Origin: an uncultured Bacillota bacterium | GTDB lineage: Bacteria; Bacillota; Clostridia; UBA1381 | DNA length: 12,931 nt | Direction of reading: 5' to 3' | Assembly (NCBI GenBank): GCA_949297205.1 | Contig: CASFSH010000158.1 | Location: 1 to 12,931, forward strand | Shown here: piece after piece, positions 1 to 7,543 of the stretch | Layout: the number at the start of each line of letters is the position of its first letter | Numbering within the stretch: position 1 is the stretch's first letter | Translations under genes and position numbers: made by a program | The notes under the pieces: model-generated | Databases searched by the model: none | What the model saw: the letters and a program-made list of their open reading frames with translations, nothing else | What the model was told of the DNA's origin: nothing

Positions 1-528
1 AAAAGAACTAAATTTGATATTTTTTCAAGTTTAATTATTGTTGTATTGGTAATTGCAGTATTAGGTTTAGGTTCATGGGCAATTTATTCAAAATATGCTT
101 CACAGCAAACTGGTGTAGTTGATGACTCAAACGTTGTGACAAATGATAATCAAACAACACAAGTGCCTACTATAGCTGAAGCAGCTGCTGAAGCCGGAAT
201 GACAACTGAAGAATATCTTGCAGAATATGGTCTTGATTCAAGAGATGATATTACAGGCGATACAGAATTAACAATGGCTATTGAGTATATGACTCTTGCA
301 AATTATGCAAAATTGTCAGGTATGGATGTCGCTGAATTTAGAGAAATGAACGGAATTGATGATAGTTTTTCCGACGATACAACAATGGGTGAAATTTCAG
401 CTGCAATGATGGAATCTTCAAATCAGCAGACAACCGAAGAAACAACAGGAACTGAAGAAACAGATACCACTGCTTCTGATAGTGAAACAGAAACAGCAGA
501 AAATAATGAGACTACTGAGACAGAATAA
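1..528 (+). CDS. Single-pass membrane protein with two helical repeat units and acidic Thr/Glu tail (5' partial)
   Basis: I do not recognise a named family. The frame is open from base 1 (first codon AAA, Lys-Arg-Thr-Lys), so the true start lies before the window. Counting from base 1, residues 8-28 form one hydrophobic membrane segment preceded by basic residues, so the rest (residues 30-175) is predicted to lie outside. Residues 57-88 and 97-128 are two copies of a roughly 30-residue, probably two-helix unit with the pattern T/M-x-x-x-A/Y, then G, then EY/EF, then YGL or NGI, then an Asp-rich turn ending in DT. Residues 139-175 are a low-complexity Thr/Glu/Ser/Asp tail. The second unit and its GDT lead-in match residues 257-304 of the protein encoded at 1260-2333, so the two are paralogues. 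TrhA follows 53 bp downstream on the same strand, probably in one operon. A surface-exposed adaptor or sensor role is only inference. Confidence 0.8.
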   Translation, partial: KRTKFDIFSSLIIVVLVIAVLGLGSWAIYSKYASQQTGVVDDSNVVTNDNQTTQVPTIAEAAAEAGMTTEEYLAEYGLDSRDDITGDTELTMAIEYMTLANYAKLSGMDVAEFREMNGIDDSFSDDTTMGEISAAMMESSNQQTTEETTGTEETDTTASDSETETAENNETTETE

Positions 529-540
529 AATTTTAGTGGT

Positions 541-564
541 AATATAAGTAACTATCCTTATATT
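541..564. repeat. 8-bp perfect inverted repeat in the spacer before the TrhA gene
   Basis: AATATAAG (541-548) and CTTATATT (557-564) are exact reverse complements around an 8-base loop. No T-run follows, so it is not an ordinary terminator. It sits 9 bp before the GGAGG ribosome binding site (573-577) of the next gene. It could be an operator or an mRNA stem that adjusts expression between the two genes. In DNA this AT-rich, a chance occurrence is also possible. Confidence 0.4.
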
Positions 565-581
565 GATAATACGGAGGATTT

Positions 582-1229
582 ATGAAAGAAAGAAAATATC
601 CGTTATATACAGGTGGAGAAGAAATATTTAATTCGGTGTCACACGGAATAGGAGTTTTATTAAGCATTGCAGCTTTGGTCTTGTTGATTGTTTTCGCGGT
701 AATCAGAAGTAATGGCTATGGATTGGCAAGTGCTATTGTATACGGGATATCTCTCATTATAATGTATTCTATGTCAATGGTTTACCATATTGTACAAAAT
801 GAAAAAGCTAAAAGTGTACTTCGTATTTTTGATCATTGTTCAATTTTTATTCTTATTTCAGGAACATATACGCCTTATTTGCTTTTATGCATGGAAAATG
901 CTAAAAGATGGACTTTTTTCGGTGTAATATGGGGAATAACGATATTGGGTATAATATTAAATGCTGTTAATCTTGAAAAATTCAGAAAAATTTCTTTAAC
1001 CTTATATATACTTATGGGATGGGCAATTGTTTTTTCGATTAGGGATATTATAATAAATGTGGAATTACCCGGAGTGGTATTGTTGATAGCCGGAGGAGTT
1101 GTTTATACTGCTGGTGTCATATTTTATGTTTTAAAAAAATATAGATATATGCATTCTGTCTGGCATTTATTTGTATTAGGCGGAAGTATATGTCATTATT
1201 TTTCAATATTGTTATATGTTATAAAATAA
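582..1229 (+). CDS. trhA: Hemolysin III / TrhA (PAQR-like) membrane protein
   Basis: A 215-residue polytopic membrane protein of the TrhA/hemolysin III family, bacterial relatives of the PAQR (adiponectin receptor-type) proteins. The length is usual and about seven hydrophobic helices are visible. The N-terminus has the family pattern GGEEIFNSVSHGIG (residues 11-24). The metal-site signature is complete: S65-x3-H69, D84 in RIFDH, GTYTPY (94-99), and H191-x3-H195 in HSVWH, with a further His at 205. In PAQR relatives these Ser, Asp and His residues bind zinc and suggest hydrolase-like chemistry. Bacterial members are annotated as hemolysins, and some are linked to membrane lipid or fluidity homeostasis; true haemolysis is unproven for this one. 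GGAGG at 573-577 sets the ATG. It lies between two paralogous single-pass membrane proteins on the same strand, 53 bp and 30 bp away, which suggests co-transcription and perhaps a shared envelope task. Confidence 0.93.
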   Translation: MKERKYPLYTGGEEIFNSVSHGIGVLLSIAALVLLIVFAVIRSNGYGLASAIVYGISLIIMYSMSMVYHIVQNEKAKSVLRIFDHCSIFILISGTYTPYLLLCMENAKRWTFFGVIWGITILGIILNAVNLEKFRKISLTLYILMGWAIVFSIRDIIINVELPGVVLLIAGGVVYTAGVIFYVLKKYRYMHSVWHLFVLGGSICHYFSILLYVIK

Positions 1230-1259
1230 CAAATATAACAAACAGAAAGGAATATTAAA

Positions 1260-2333
1260 ATGGATGAAAAAAATTTGAATCAAGAAAATGAAGAAATCAA
1301 TGAACAATCTGAAGAACTTTCTGAGGAAGTAACGGAAGAAATTGCAGAAGATCCCACTATAGATTCGGAAACTGAATCGGAAATTGAAGAAACTGTTACT
1401 GAGTCACAGGAAGATAGTGAGGTAGAAGAAAGTATTACAGAAGAAAATGTGACAGATGAAGAAGAAATACAAGATTATGATGATGAATATGATTTTTCTG
1501 ATCAAAGAACAGAATATAGTTCATCTGAAGAACAGCCGGAAACAGGATTTGTGTATGAAGGTGATATGCCTGAGGCTGAGGAGAAACCGAAAAAATCTTC
1601 TTTACCGATAATTATTGTTATTATTCTTGTTATTCTTGCTTTGATTGTGGGAACAGCCATTGTAATGGTTCGAGACAAAAATACAAATAATTTATCGTCA
1701 TTATTTAATAAAAATCCCTATAATCCTATGAATTACCCATCAATAGAAGGTAGTACAATAGGTGATATTGCAGAAATGTACGGCGTTGAGTTATCTGAGT
1801 TTTTGAGTGTATATGGATTACCAGCAGATATGCCTGCCGATACTCCAAGTTATAGTTCTGAATTTTATATCCCATGTGAGATTTTTGCTCAGATGAACGG
1901 ATATGAAAACTTTGAAGCATTGAAAACTGCTGTAAATATCCCTGATGAAACAACTGTTTCAGAACCAAAAACATTCTTTGACAAAATCAAATCAATTTTT
2001 AGTAAAGAAGAACCTCAGCCCATTACAGGTGATACATACTGGGGTATTGCTCTTGATGAAATGACATTGGGAAGCTATGTGGGCGAAGAAAATATTGGAG
2101 AGTTTAAAGAACAGTTTGGCCTTGGTGATGATATTAATGTGGAAACAAAATATAAAGAAGTAAGACCGGTAGTTGAGGATTATATCCGTACCACACTACA
2201 GGAACAGGCAGCACAAATGGAAAATAGCGCAGAAGAAAATGCAGATGAAACATCTGAAACAGAGATAACTGATTCAGCAGATACTGAGGAATCATCAGAT
2301 AATACTGAATCTGATGCAAATACAAAAGAATAA
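1260..2333 (+). CDS. Acidic single-pass membrane protein with three helical repeat units
   Basis: The family is not recognised. Of 357 residues, 1-110 form an extremely acidic Glu/Asp/Ser-rich cytoplasmic region, KPKK (109-112) precedes one transmembrane helix (115-137), and 138-357 should be outside. The outer part holds three copies of a roughly 30-residue unit: 165-195 (TIGDIAEMYG, then EFLSVYGLP and a D-P-D turn), 202-232 (CEIFAQMNG, then NIPDETT) and 264-292 (MTLGSYVG, then EFKEQFGLGDD). Residues 235-255 are a Phe/Lys linker. Residues 318-357 are a Glu/Thr/Ser/Asp tail like that of the gene at the window start, with which it shares residues 257-304. The start is set by AGAAAGGA at 1244-1251, 8 bp before the ATG. 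It is last in the operon and followed by a strong terminator. The repeats could be protein-binding or wall-associated modules; this is inferred from shape only. Confidence 0.85.
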   Translation: MDEKNLNQENEEINEQSEELSEEVTEEIAEDPTIDSETESEIEETVTESQEDSEVEESITEENVTDEEEIQDYDDEYDFSDQRTEYSSSEEQPETGFVYEGDMPEAEEKPKKSSLPIIIVIILVILALIVGTAIVMVRDKNTNNLSSLFNKNPYNPMNYPSIEGSTIGDIAEMYGVELSEFLSVYGLPADMPADTPSYSSEFYIPCEIFAQMNGYENFEALKTAVNIPDETTVSEPKTFFDKIKSIFSKEEPQPITGDTYWGIALDEMTLGSYVGEENIGEFKEQFGLGDDINVETKYKEVRPVVEDYIRTTLQEQAAQMENSAEENADETSETEITDSADTEESSDNTESDANTKE

Positions 2334-2383
2334 ATTATAATAGATGACTAATCTGTGTAATAAAGTTAAAAAAAATAATATGA

Positions 2384-2432
2384 AACTGTTGCAAATGAGC
2401 ATTTATTGATGCTTATTTGCACAGTTTTTTTT
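2384..2432 (+). terminator. Strong intrinsic terminator of the trhA-region operon
   Basis: AACTG plus TTGCAAATGAGCAT (2384-2402) pairs with ATGCTTATTTGCA plus CAGTT (2408-2425). The stem is about 18 bp with one G-T pair and one bulge, closed by a six-base loop. The second arm runs directly into a T-run ending at 2432. It lies 50 bp after the stop codon of the preceding gene. Confidence 0.93.
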
Positions 2433-2445
2433 ACTGTATAGGAAA

Positions 2446-2474
2446 TTGCATTTTTTGAAAAAGTATGATATAAT
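2446..2474 (+). promoter_or_regulatory. Strong sigma-A-type promoter with no intact gene downstream
   Basis: TTGCAT (2446-2451), a 17-bp spacer, and TATAAT (2469-2474) preceded by TG at 2466-2467 make an extended -10 promoter. Predicted transcription starts near 2481. The downstream sequence begins with GTCA/TGAC and nested hairpins and then runs into the transposase remnant on its antisense strand, with no convincing plus-strand reading frame. It may have driven a gene lost when the IS element inserted, or a short structured RNA. Confidence 0.7.
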
Positions 2475-2483
2475 AGAAAACAA

Positions 2484-2534
2484 GTCAAAAATGACATAAC
2501 AAAAGAGGTAGTGCAAAACCTCGTATAATGTTAT
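2484..2534. repeat. Nested hairpin next to the transposase 3' end, possible IS91 origin end
   Basis: The outer arms are ATAACA (2496-2501) and TGTTAT (2529-2534); the inner arms are GAGGT (2505-2509) and ACCTC (2518-2522). A small GTCA/TGAC hairpin precedes them at 2484-2494. On the minus strand this lies downstream of the transposase stop codon (2601), where IS91-family elements carry their replication origin end (oriIS). CAAG at 2481-2484, just outside, resembles the tetranucleotide targets known for this family. It could equally be the 5' part of an RNA made from the promoter at 2446. The sequence 2535-2600 holds nothing I can identify. Confidence 0.45.
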
Positions 2535-2600
2535 TAAATTTTTGATTTATCTGTTAATTAAAAGTTGATATATTGTGGTTTTGTAAAGGTAGTTAAAATA

Positions 2601-3316
2601 TTAAGAAAAATTACTCCAAGATTTAAATTTTTCAAAAAACGGAGTGGCGTCAAGGCAAATTTTAAAAAGAGTCATTTTATGACCACACTTGCACAAGAGA
2701 GGGTAAAAATGAAATGACAGGAAAATAGACGTTCTCCATGAATTGAGAAAAATATGGAAACGTCTTTTTCTTTTGGAATAAACAAACGTAATTTATTCTC
2801 ACGTTTATGATGTTTGGTATAAATGCCGTAATAACGAATCATTTTAAAGTGTTTTTCAGGAATATGAATAATTAACTTTTTGATGAAATCAACAGCAGAA
2901 ACTGTTTAGATAATTAGTTCATTATCTTCGTGGCGTATGAGGATTCCATTGAAGAGTGCGCCCGAAGGTGTGAAGAACAGAAACGAATCCGGGAGCGGTC
3001 TTTTCTGAAAAATATTCTTAATTCTTCAAGAATAGTAAAAACACAGTGTATGTGTGAAGTGTGGATATGCTTAAAAGAACGTAGCGGTGGAACGTTTTCG
3101 GGAGTAGAGGTTGCCGCAAGAGGTACAAAATCGGCGTCTGTATCTGTCAGGAGAAAGCATAAATCGAGAACAATGTTCGCAAATGTAAAAAGCATACCAC
3201 CTTTTGTAGTCACCACAATGAATCATTTTATCCACATTTTCAATCACAGTATCTCTGATTTTAATATTAGAACTAAGAAGTTTGTGAAAATGGTCTGAAA
3301 AAATCTTTCGTAAAAT
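2601..3316 (-). pseudogene. Decayed IS91-family transposase (zinc-binding N-terminus, Y2 transposase)
   Basis: Pieces of one transposase appear in order on the minus strand across different frames. From 3316 down to 3074 comes the N-terminal zinc-ribbon region, with TVIENVDKMIHCGDY, CEHC and FCTSCGNLYSRKRS. After a frameshift, SFKHIHTSHIHCVFTI and EELRIFFRKDRS occupy 3078-2992. Then GFVSVLHTFGRTLQWNPH ends near 2937, RHEDNELI follows at 2935-2912, and a TAA comes shortly after. LIIHIPEKHFKMIRYYG comes next, down to about 2765. A one-base loss in the A-run at 2765-2769 shifts into SWRTSIFLSFHFYPLLC and KCGHKM, ending at TAA 2601-2603. Family members are roughly 370-400 residues; about 240 remain. 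Missing are a stretch after DRS and about 100 residues after NPH, which held the rest of the His-hydrophobe-His site and the catalytic tyrosine region. It cannot be active. Confidence 0.85.
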
Positions 3317-3351
3317 ACTTATAAGTATATTATACTACAGAAATATATAAA

Positions 3352-3387
3352 AGAAAAGCCTACCCCTCAAGATTAAGGGGCAGGGGT
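3352..3387 (-). terminator. Hairpin with T-run downstream of polC (minus strand)
   Basis: Read on the minus strand, a GC-rich stem is followed by TAGGC and then TTTTCTTTT (3359-3351). ACCCCT at 3362-3367 can pair with AGGGGT at 3382-3387, or CCCCT (3363-3367) with AGGGG (3376-3380), so two alternative stems exist. It is about 100 bp past the polC stop codon and is the only plausible minus-strand terminator there. Confidence 0.65.
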
Positions 3388-3393
3388 GTTGAT

Positions 3394-3415
3394 GTGCGAG
3401 TCATCGCACTTTTTT
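3394..3415 (+). terminator. Short hairpin with T6 tail on the plus strand
   Basis: GTGCGA (3394-3399) and TCGCAC (3404-3409) form a perfect 6-bp stem with a GTCA loop, followed at once by six T residues. It would stop plus-strand transcripts leaving the IS remnant before they run antisense into polC. Together with the neighbouring minus-strand hairpin it forms a two-way barrier. It may instead be a leftover end of a mobile element. Nothing else is visible in 3416-3484. Confidence 0.65.
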
Positions 3416-3484
3416 ATTTAAAAGCATTTAAATTAGTAAAAAATATTTTATTACAAATTGGAATTTTTAAAATCTTAAAATGTT

Positions 3485-6400
3485 TTACATATCAAAAATT
3501 GTATATTGATCCGATTCGGGAATATCATCAAGACAGTGAAATTGTTGCATGGTTTCAATATTTGTACGTGTAGCGGTGGTACGTTTTTTAAGATCTTCAA
3601 TAGTTTTAAAAGGTTCTATTTCACGTGCTTCCTGTATGCTTCTTGCCACATTTTCACCAAGTCCGGGAATTGCATTTAATGGCGGACGAATACCCTCTTC
3701 ACACGGAATAAAATTCACTGCATGGGATTTATATAAATCTATTGGTGTAAATTTCAGTCCTCTTGAATACATTTCAATACATATTTCAAGAATAGGTATA
3801 ACATTTTCTTCTTTTTGGGATATTGTATTGTTTTTCTTTTTTTCTATTAAATCATTCATTGCCTGTTTTGCAACTTCCAAACCAAGTGCCATTGTTGATG
3901 CGTCAAAATCATCTGCACGGACGCTGAAATATGCAATATAAAATGCCTGTGGATAGTGAACCTTATAATATGCCACTCTGAAAGCCATTGTTACATATGC
4001 AACGGCATGGGCTTTAGGAAACATATATTTTATTTTTTTACACGAATCTATATACCATTCCGGAACATTTGCTGCAATCATTGCTTCTTCATCTTCAGGT
4101 TTTAGTCCTTTTCCTTTTCTTACACTTTCCATTATTTTAAAGGAATGGCCTGCTTCAACGCCCATTGAAATTAAATACAACATAATATCATCACGGGTAC
4201 AGATAGCATGAGACAGATCACATATACCTTGCTGGATCAATGTCTGCGCATTATTCAGCCACACATCAGTTCCATGGGACAGCCCGGAAATTCTTACAAG
4301 CTCAGAAAATGTTTTTGGCTTAGTATCTTCAAGCATTTGACGAACAAATTTTGTGCCAAATTCGGGAACACCATACGTACCCAGAGAGGTACCTATATCA
4401 CATCCGTCAAGTATTTTCAATGCTTTGTTTGATGTAAACAAACTTAATGTTTCCTCATCGTCAAGAGGAATAGTTTGAGGATCAAGTCCGGTTAAATCCT
4501 GAAGCATTTTAATAACCGTGGGGTCATCATGACCAAGCTCATCAAGTTTTAACAGATTTTGATCTATTGAGTGATAATCAAAGTGTGTTGTAATTATTTC
4601 GGAATTTGGATCATCAGCCGGATGTTGAACGGGGCAAAATTCATGAATATCATTTTTATGAGGTACAACAATTATTCCACCAGGATGCTGGCCGCTTGTC
4701 CTTTTAACACCTACACATCCTGCAGCAAGTCTGTTCATTTCTGCATTACGGATTTTTAATCCCTTTTCTTCAGCATATTTTTTTACGTAACCAAAAGCTG
4801 TTTTTTCAGCTACCGTTCCGATTGTTCCTGCTCTGAATACAAATCCTTCACCAAAATATGTTTCTGTATATTTATGTATAACAGGCTGATATGATCCTGA
4901 AAAATTAAGATCTATATCAGGTTCTTTATCGCCTTTAAAGCCAAGGAAAGTTTCAAAAGGAATATCATGACCGTCCTTTTTGTATTTTGTACCACACTTG
5001 GGACATATTTTGTCAGGCAAATCACAGCCTGACATACCTGTTTCATTCCCTATAAACTCAACATTTTTGCAATTCGGACATATATAATGACAGGGAAGAG
5101 AGTTAACCTCTGTAATATCCGATAAAAAGGCGACAAAGGAAGAGCCCACAGAACCTCTTGAGCCTACAAGGTACCCGTCGCTTAGGGATTTTCTTACAAG
5201 CTCCTGAGCTATTTTATACATAACGGAAAATCCGTAAGTTGTAATTGAGTGAAGCTCTTTATCAAGTCGTTCCTTAACTAAAGAGGGAAGATTTTCACCG
5301 TAGATGGAACGTGCTTTTTTGAAGGAATCGTTTATAATACCTTCCTGTGCACCGTCAATTTCCGGTGGACACTTCGTAGGAGGTATAGGCCGTACATCTT
5401 CTATCATATCTGCAATAAGATTTGTATTTGTTACTACAACTTCATATGCTTTTTCTTCTCCGAGGTAGGAAAATTCTTCAAGCATTTCTTCTGTTGTACG
5501 AAGGAATAATGGCGCCTGTTCATCCGCGTCTTTGAAACCTTTGTAATACATGAGTATTTTTCTGAAATTAGCTCCTTCGGGATCAAGAAAATGGACATCG
5601 CAGGTGGCGCATACCGGCTTATTATATTTTTCGCCCAATTGTACTATTTTTCTGTTAAGGTTCTGCAAATCTTCGTCGGTGTTTATATCGGGATGATCTT
5701 CATCTTTTTTCATATAAGCATTGTTTCCGATAGGCTGAATTTCAAGATAGTCATAAAATTCCGCTATTTCACGGATTTTATCTTCACTGCTGTTTTCAAC
5801 AACCGCACGAAAAAGTTCACCTGCCTCGCATGCAGAACCTATAATTAGTCCGTTTCTTTTCTGGGCAAGCAAAGATTTAGGTATTCTCGGCGTCCTGTAA
5901 TAATATTTCAGTTGAGATGCTGTTACCATTTCGTATAAGTTTCTTACTCCGGTTGTGTTTTTTGCAAGAATAATTATGTGATAAGCTTTATTTTTTTTCA
6001 CTGCCTGAGAAAGATCAAAAGAAGTGTTAAGATCGTTAATTTCAGTAATGGATAAAGTTTTTAACTCGTCAAGCATTTTTAAAAATATATCAGCAGTTGC
6101 ACGTGCATCATCAACAGCTCTGTGATGATTTTCAAGAATAATATTCAGATGCTTTGTCAATGTATTTAATCTGTGATTGTTTAAAGAAGGATAAAGACAC
6201 CTCGCAAGCATAAGTGTGTCAAGTATTGAATAATCAAAATTTAGTTTACACTCATCAGCAATTTTGCGTATAAAACCCGTATCAAATTGAGCATTATGAG
6301 CAACAAGTATGGAATTTTCGGAAAAATTCAGAAAATTAGTAACGGCTTGTTGTTGGTCAGGTGCATTTTTTACCATATTATCTGTTATGCCGGTTAATTC

Positions 6401-7537
6401 CTGAATATTTTTAGGTATAGGCATTCCGGGATTAACAAAAGTTGAAAAATAATCTATTATTTCTCCGTTTTCAATTTTAACAGCACCAATTTCAGTAATT
6501 CCGCATGTATCTTTATTCAGTCCCGTCGTTTCTATATCAAAGACTACAAATGAGCTGTCCAATTTTCCGCCTTTTTGGTTATATACTATTTTAAGGCTGT
6601 CATCAATAAGATACCCCTCAACTCCGTACAATACTTTAATTTTTTTGTTCAGGTCAGAGGCTTTCATGGCATCTGGAAAGGATTGTACTACACCATGGTC
6701 TGTCAGTGCAATAGCCTTATGTCCCCATGATATGGCACGGTTTATAAGATCTTTTGCAGAAGAAACTCCGTCCATTGCAGACATTTGAGTATGCATATGC
6801 AATTCTACGCGTTTTGTTTCGGCATTATCCATTCGTTTCGGAGGTGACGGACTCTCAGCTATTGCGTTTGCCGATACTATAACCTCTTTATCAAAATCGC
6901 TGTATTGAGCTTTTCCACGGACTGTTACATATAACCCTTTTTTCAGTCTTTCGGAAACGGTTTTAATACTTTCCTGCTTTTTTTCGTTCTTTTCAATAAA
7001 TAACTGTGCAGTAATTGAATCCTGATAATCGGTAATATCAAATTTTGCAATAAAAAATTCTTTTTCTGTTTTTTTGCTTTTTATTTCTTTGCACTCTACC
7101 CTTGTGACTTCGCCGTAAAAACAAACAAACCCCGAATCTTCTGTTATGTATGAAATAGGAGTTAAATAATCACGTATTGGTCTTCCGTATATCATTTCTT
7201 TTATTATGGATTTTTTTTTCTCAAAAGAAATATTTTCATCTGGGTTATCCAGCGTGCGCAGAGAACGTGCTATTTGTTCCTGAAATTCTTTGTTGTATTG
7301 ATACGCATTTGCCCATATTTTTTCTTGCATTATATCTTCATGTGTTTTTATCAGAACGGAATTAAGATGGAATTTTTCCCTGATTTCGTTTTCAAGCCTA
7401 TCCAATTCCTGATTTGTTACAGTGCAATCAAGAACGATTTCCATGCTTTTTTTCTCTTTTGAAAGCTTAATATTGTCTACACCGCTGTTTCCGGCACAAG
7501 ATATGCCGGGGAAAACAGCATTTAATCTCGGCTTCAT
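3485..7537 (-). CDS. polC: DNA polymerase III subunit alpha, PolC type
   Basis: The replicative polymerase of low-GC Gram-positive bacteria: DNA synthesis plus built-in 3'-5' proofreading at the fork. Of 1350 residues, 1-120 are an N-terminal region and 133-225 an OB fold. The PHP domain starts at 243 with HMHT (247-250) and TDHG, and continues after the exonuclease at about 518-720. The DEDDh exonuclease spans 330-490 with D334, E336, D419, H472 and D477. The polymerase core has GSRGSVGSS (792-800), a cysteine cluster (C820, C823, C838, C845, C848), the catalytic PDIDLNFSG (D874, D876) and TSGQHPGG (947-954). A helix-hairpin-helix follows at about 1287-1315. QYTIF (1344-1348) near the end fits a beta-clamp-binding motif. 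It is somewhat shorter than B. subtilis PolC (about 1437), mainly at the N-terminus. GAGGA at 7545-7549 and a consensus promoter support the start. All catalytic residues are present. Confidence 0.98.
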   Translation of the reverse strand: MKPRLNAVFPGISCAGNSGVDNIKLSKEKKSMEIVLDCTVTNQELDRLENEIREKFHLNSVLIKTHEDIMQEKIWANAYQYNKEFQEQIARSLRTLDNPDENISFEKKKSIIKEMIYGRPIRDYLTPISYITEDSGFVCFYGEVTRVECKEIKSKKTEKEFFIAKFDITDYQDSITAQLFIEKNEKKQESIKTVSERLKKGLYVTVRGKAQYSDFDKEVIVSANAIAESPSPPKRMDNAETKRVELHMHTQMSAMDGVSSAKDLINRAISWGHKAIALTDHGVVQSFPDAMKASDLNKKIKVLYGVEGYLIDDSLKIVYNQKGGKLDSSFVVFDIETTGLNKDTCGITEIGAVKIENGEIIDYFSTFVNPGMPIPKNIQELTGITDNMVKNAPDQQQAVTNFLNFSENSILVAHNAQFDTGFIRKIADECKLNFDYSILDTLMLARCLYPSLNNHRLNTLTKHLNIILENHHRAVDDARATADIFLKMLDELKTLSITEINDLNTSFDLSQAVKKNKAYHIIILAKNTTGVRNLYEMVTASQLKYYYRTPRIPKSLLAQKRNGLIIGSACEAGELFRAVVENSSEDKIREIAEFYDYLEIQPIGNNAYMKKDEDHPDINTDEDLQNLNRKIVQLGEKYNKPVCATCDVHFLDPEGANFRKILMYYKGFKDADEQAPLFLRTTEEMLEEFSYLGEEKAYEVVVTNTNLIADMIEDVRPIPPTKCPPEIDGAQEGIINDSFKKARSIYGENLPSLVKERLDKELHSITTYGFSVMYKIAQELVRKSLSDGYLVGSRGSVGSSFVAFLSDITEVNSLPCHYICPNCKNVEFIGNETGMSGCDLPDKICPKCGTKYKKDGHDIPFETFLGFKGDKEPDIDLNFSGSYQPVIHKYTETYFGEGFVFRAGTIGTVAEKTAFGYVKKYAEEKGLKIRNAEMNRLAAGCVGVKRTSGQHPGGIIVVPHKNDIHEFCPVQHPADDPNSEIITTHFDYHSIDQNLLKLDELGHDDPTVIKMLQDLTGLDPQTIPLDDEETLSLFTSNKALKILDGCDIGTSLGTYGVPEFGTKFVRQMLEDTKPKTFSELVRISGLSHGTDVWLNNAQTLIQQGICDLSHAICTRDDIMLYLISMGVEAGHSFKIMESVRKGKGLKPEDEEAMIAANVPEWYIDSCKKIKYMFPKAHAVAYVTMAFRVAYYKVHYPQAFYIAYFSVRADDFDASTMALGLEVAKQAMNDLIEKKKNNTISQKEENVIPILEICIEMYSRGLKFTPIDLYKSHAVNFIPCEEGIRPPLNAIPGLGENVARSIQEAREIEPFKTIEDLKKRTTATRTNIETMQQFHCLDDIPESDQYTIFDM

Positions 7538-7543
7538 TTAGTA

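Noticed and set aside
46..528. TTG at 46 as the start of the first gene
   Set aside because: The frame is open to base 1 and TTG 46 lies inside the membrane helix, with no ribosome binding site. The gene begins before the window.
2481..2540. A known riboswitch (preQ1 or purine type) after the orphan promoter
   Set aside because: The GAGGT/ACCTC stem and A-rich tail loosely recall preQ1-I, but the conserved loop and pseudoknot bases are not there, and no gene follows.
2914..3298. Overlapping reading frames on both strands (about 100 and 122 codons) as genes
   Set aside because: The minus-strand one is a mixture of one correct transposase segment and out-of-frame sequence; the plus-strand one is antisense to it. 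Neither is a gene by itself.
3352..3415. Ends of an IS200/IS605 element (TTGAT and TCAAC near hairpins)
   Set aside because: Short words like these occur by chance and no tnpA or tnpB piece is nearby. Kept only as a possibility in the finding on the hairpins.
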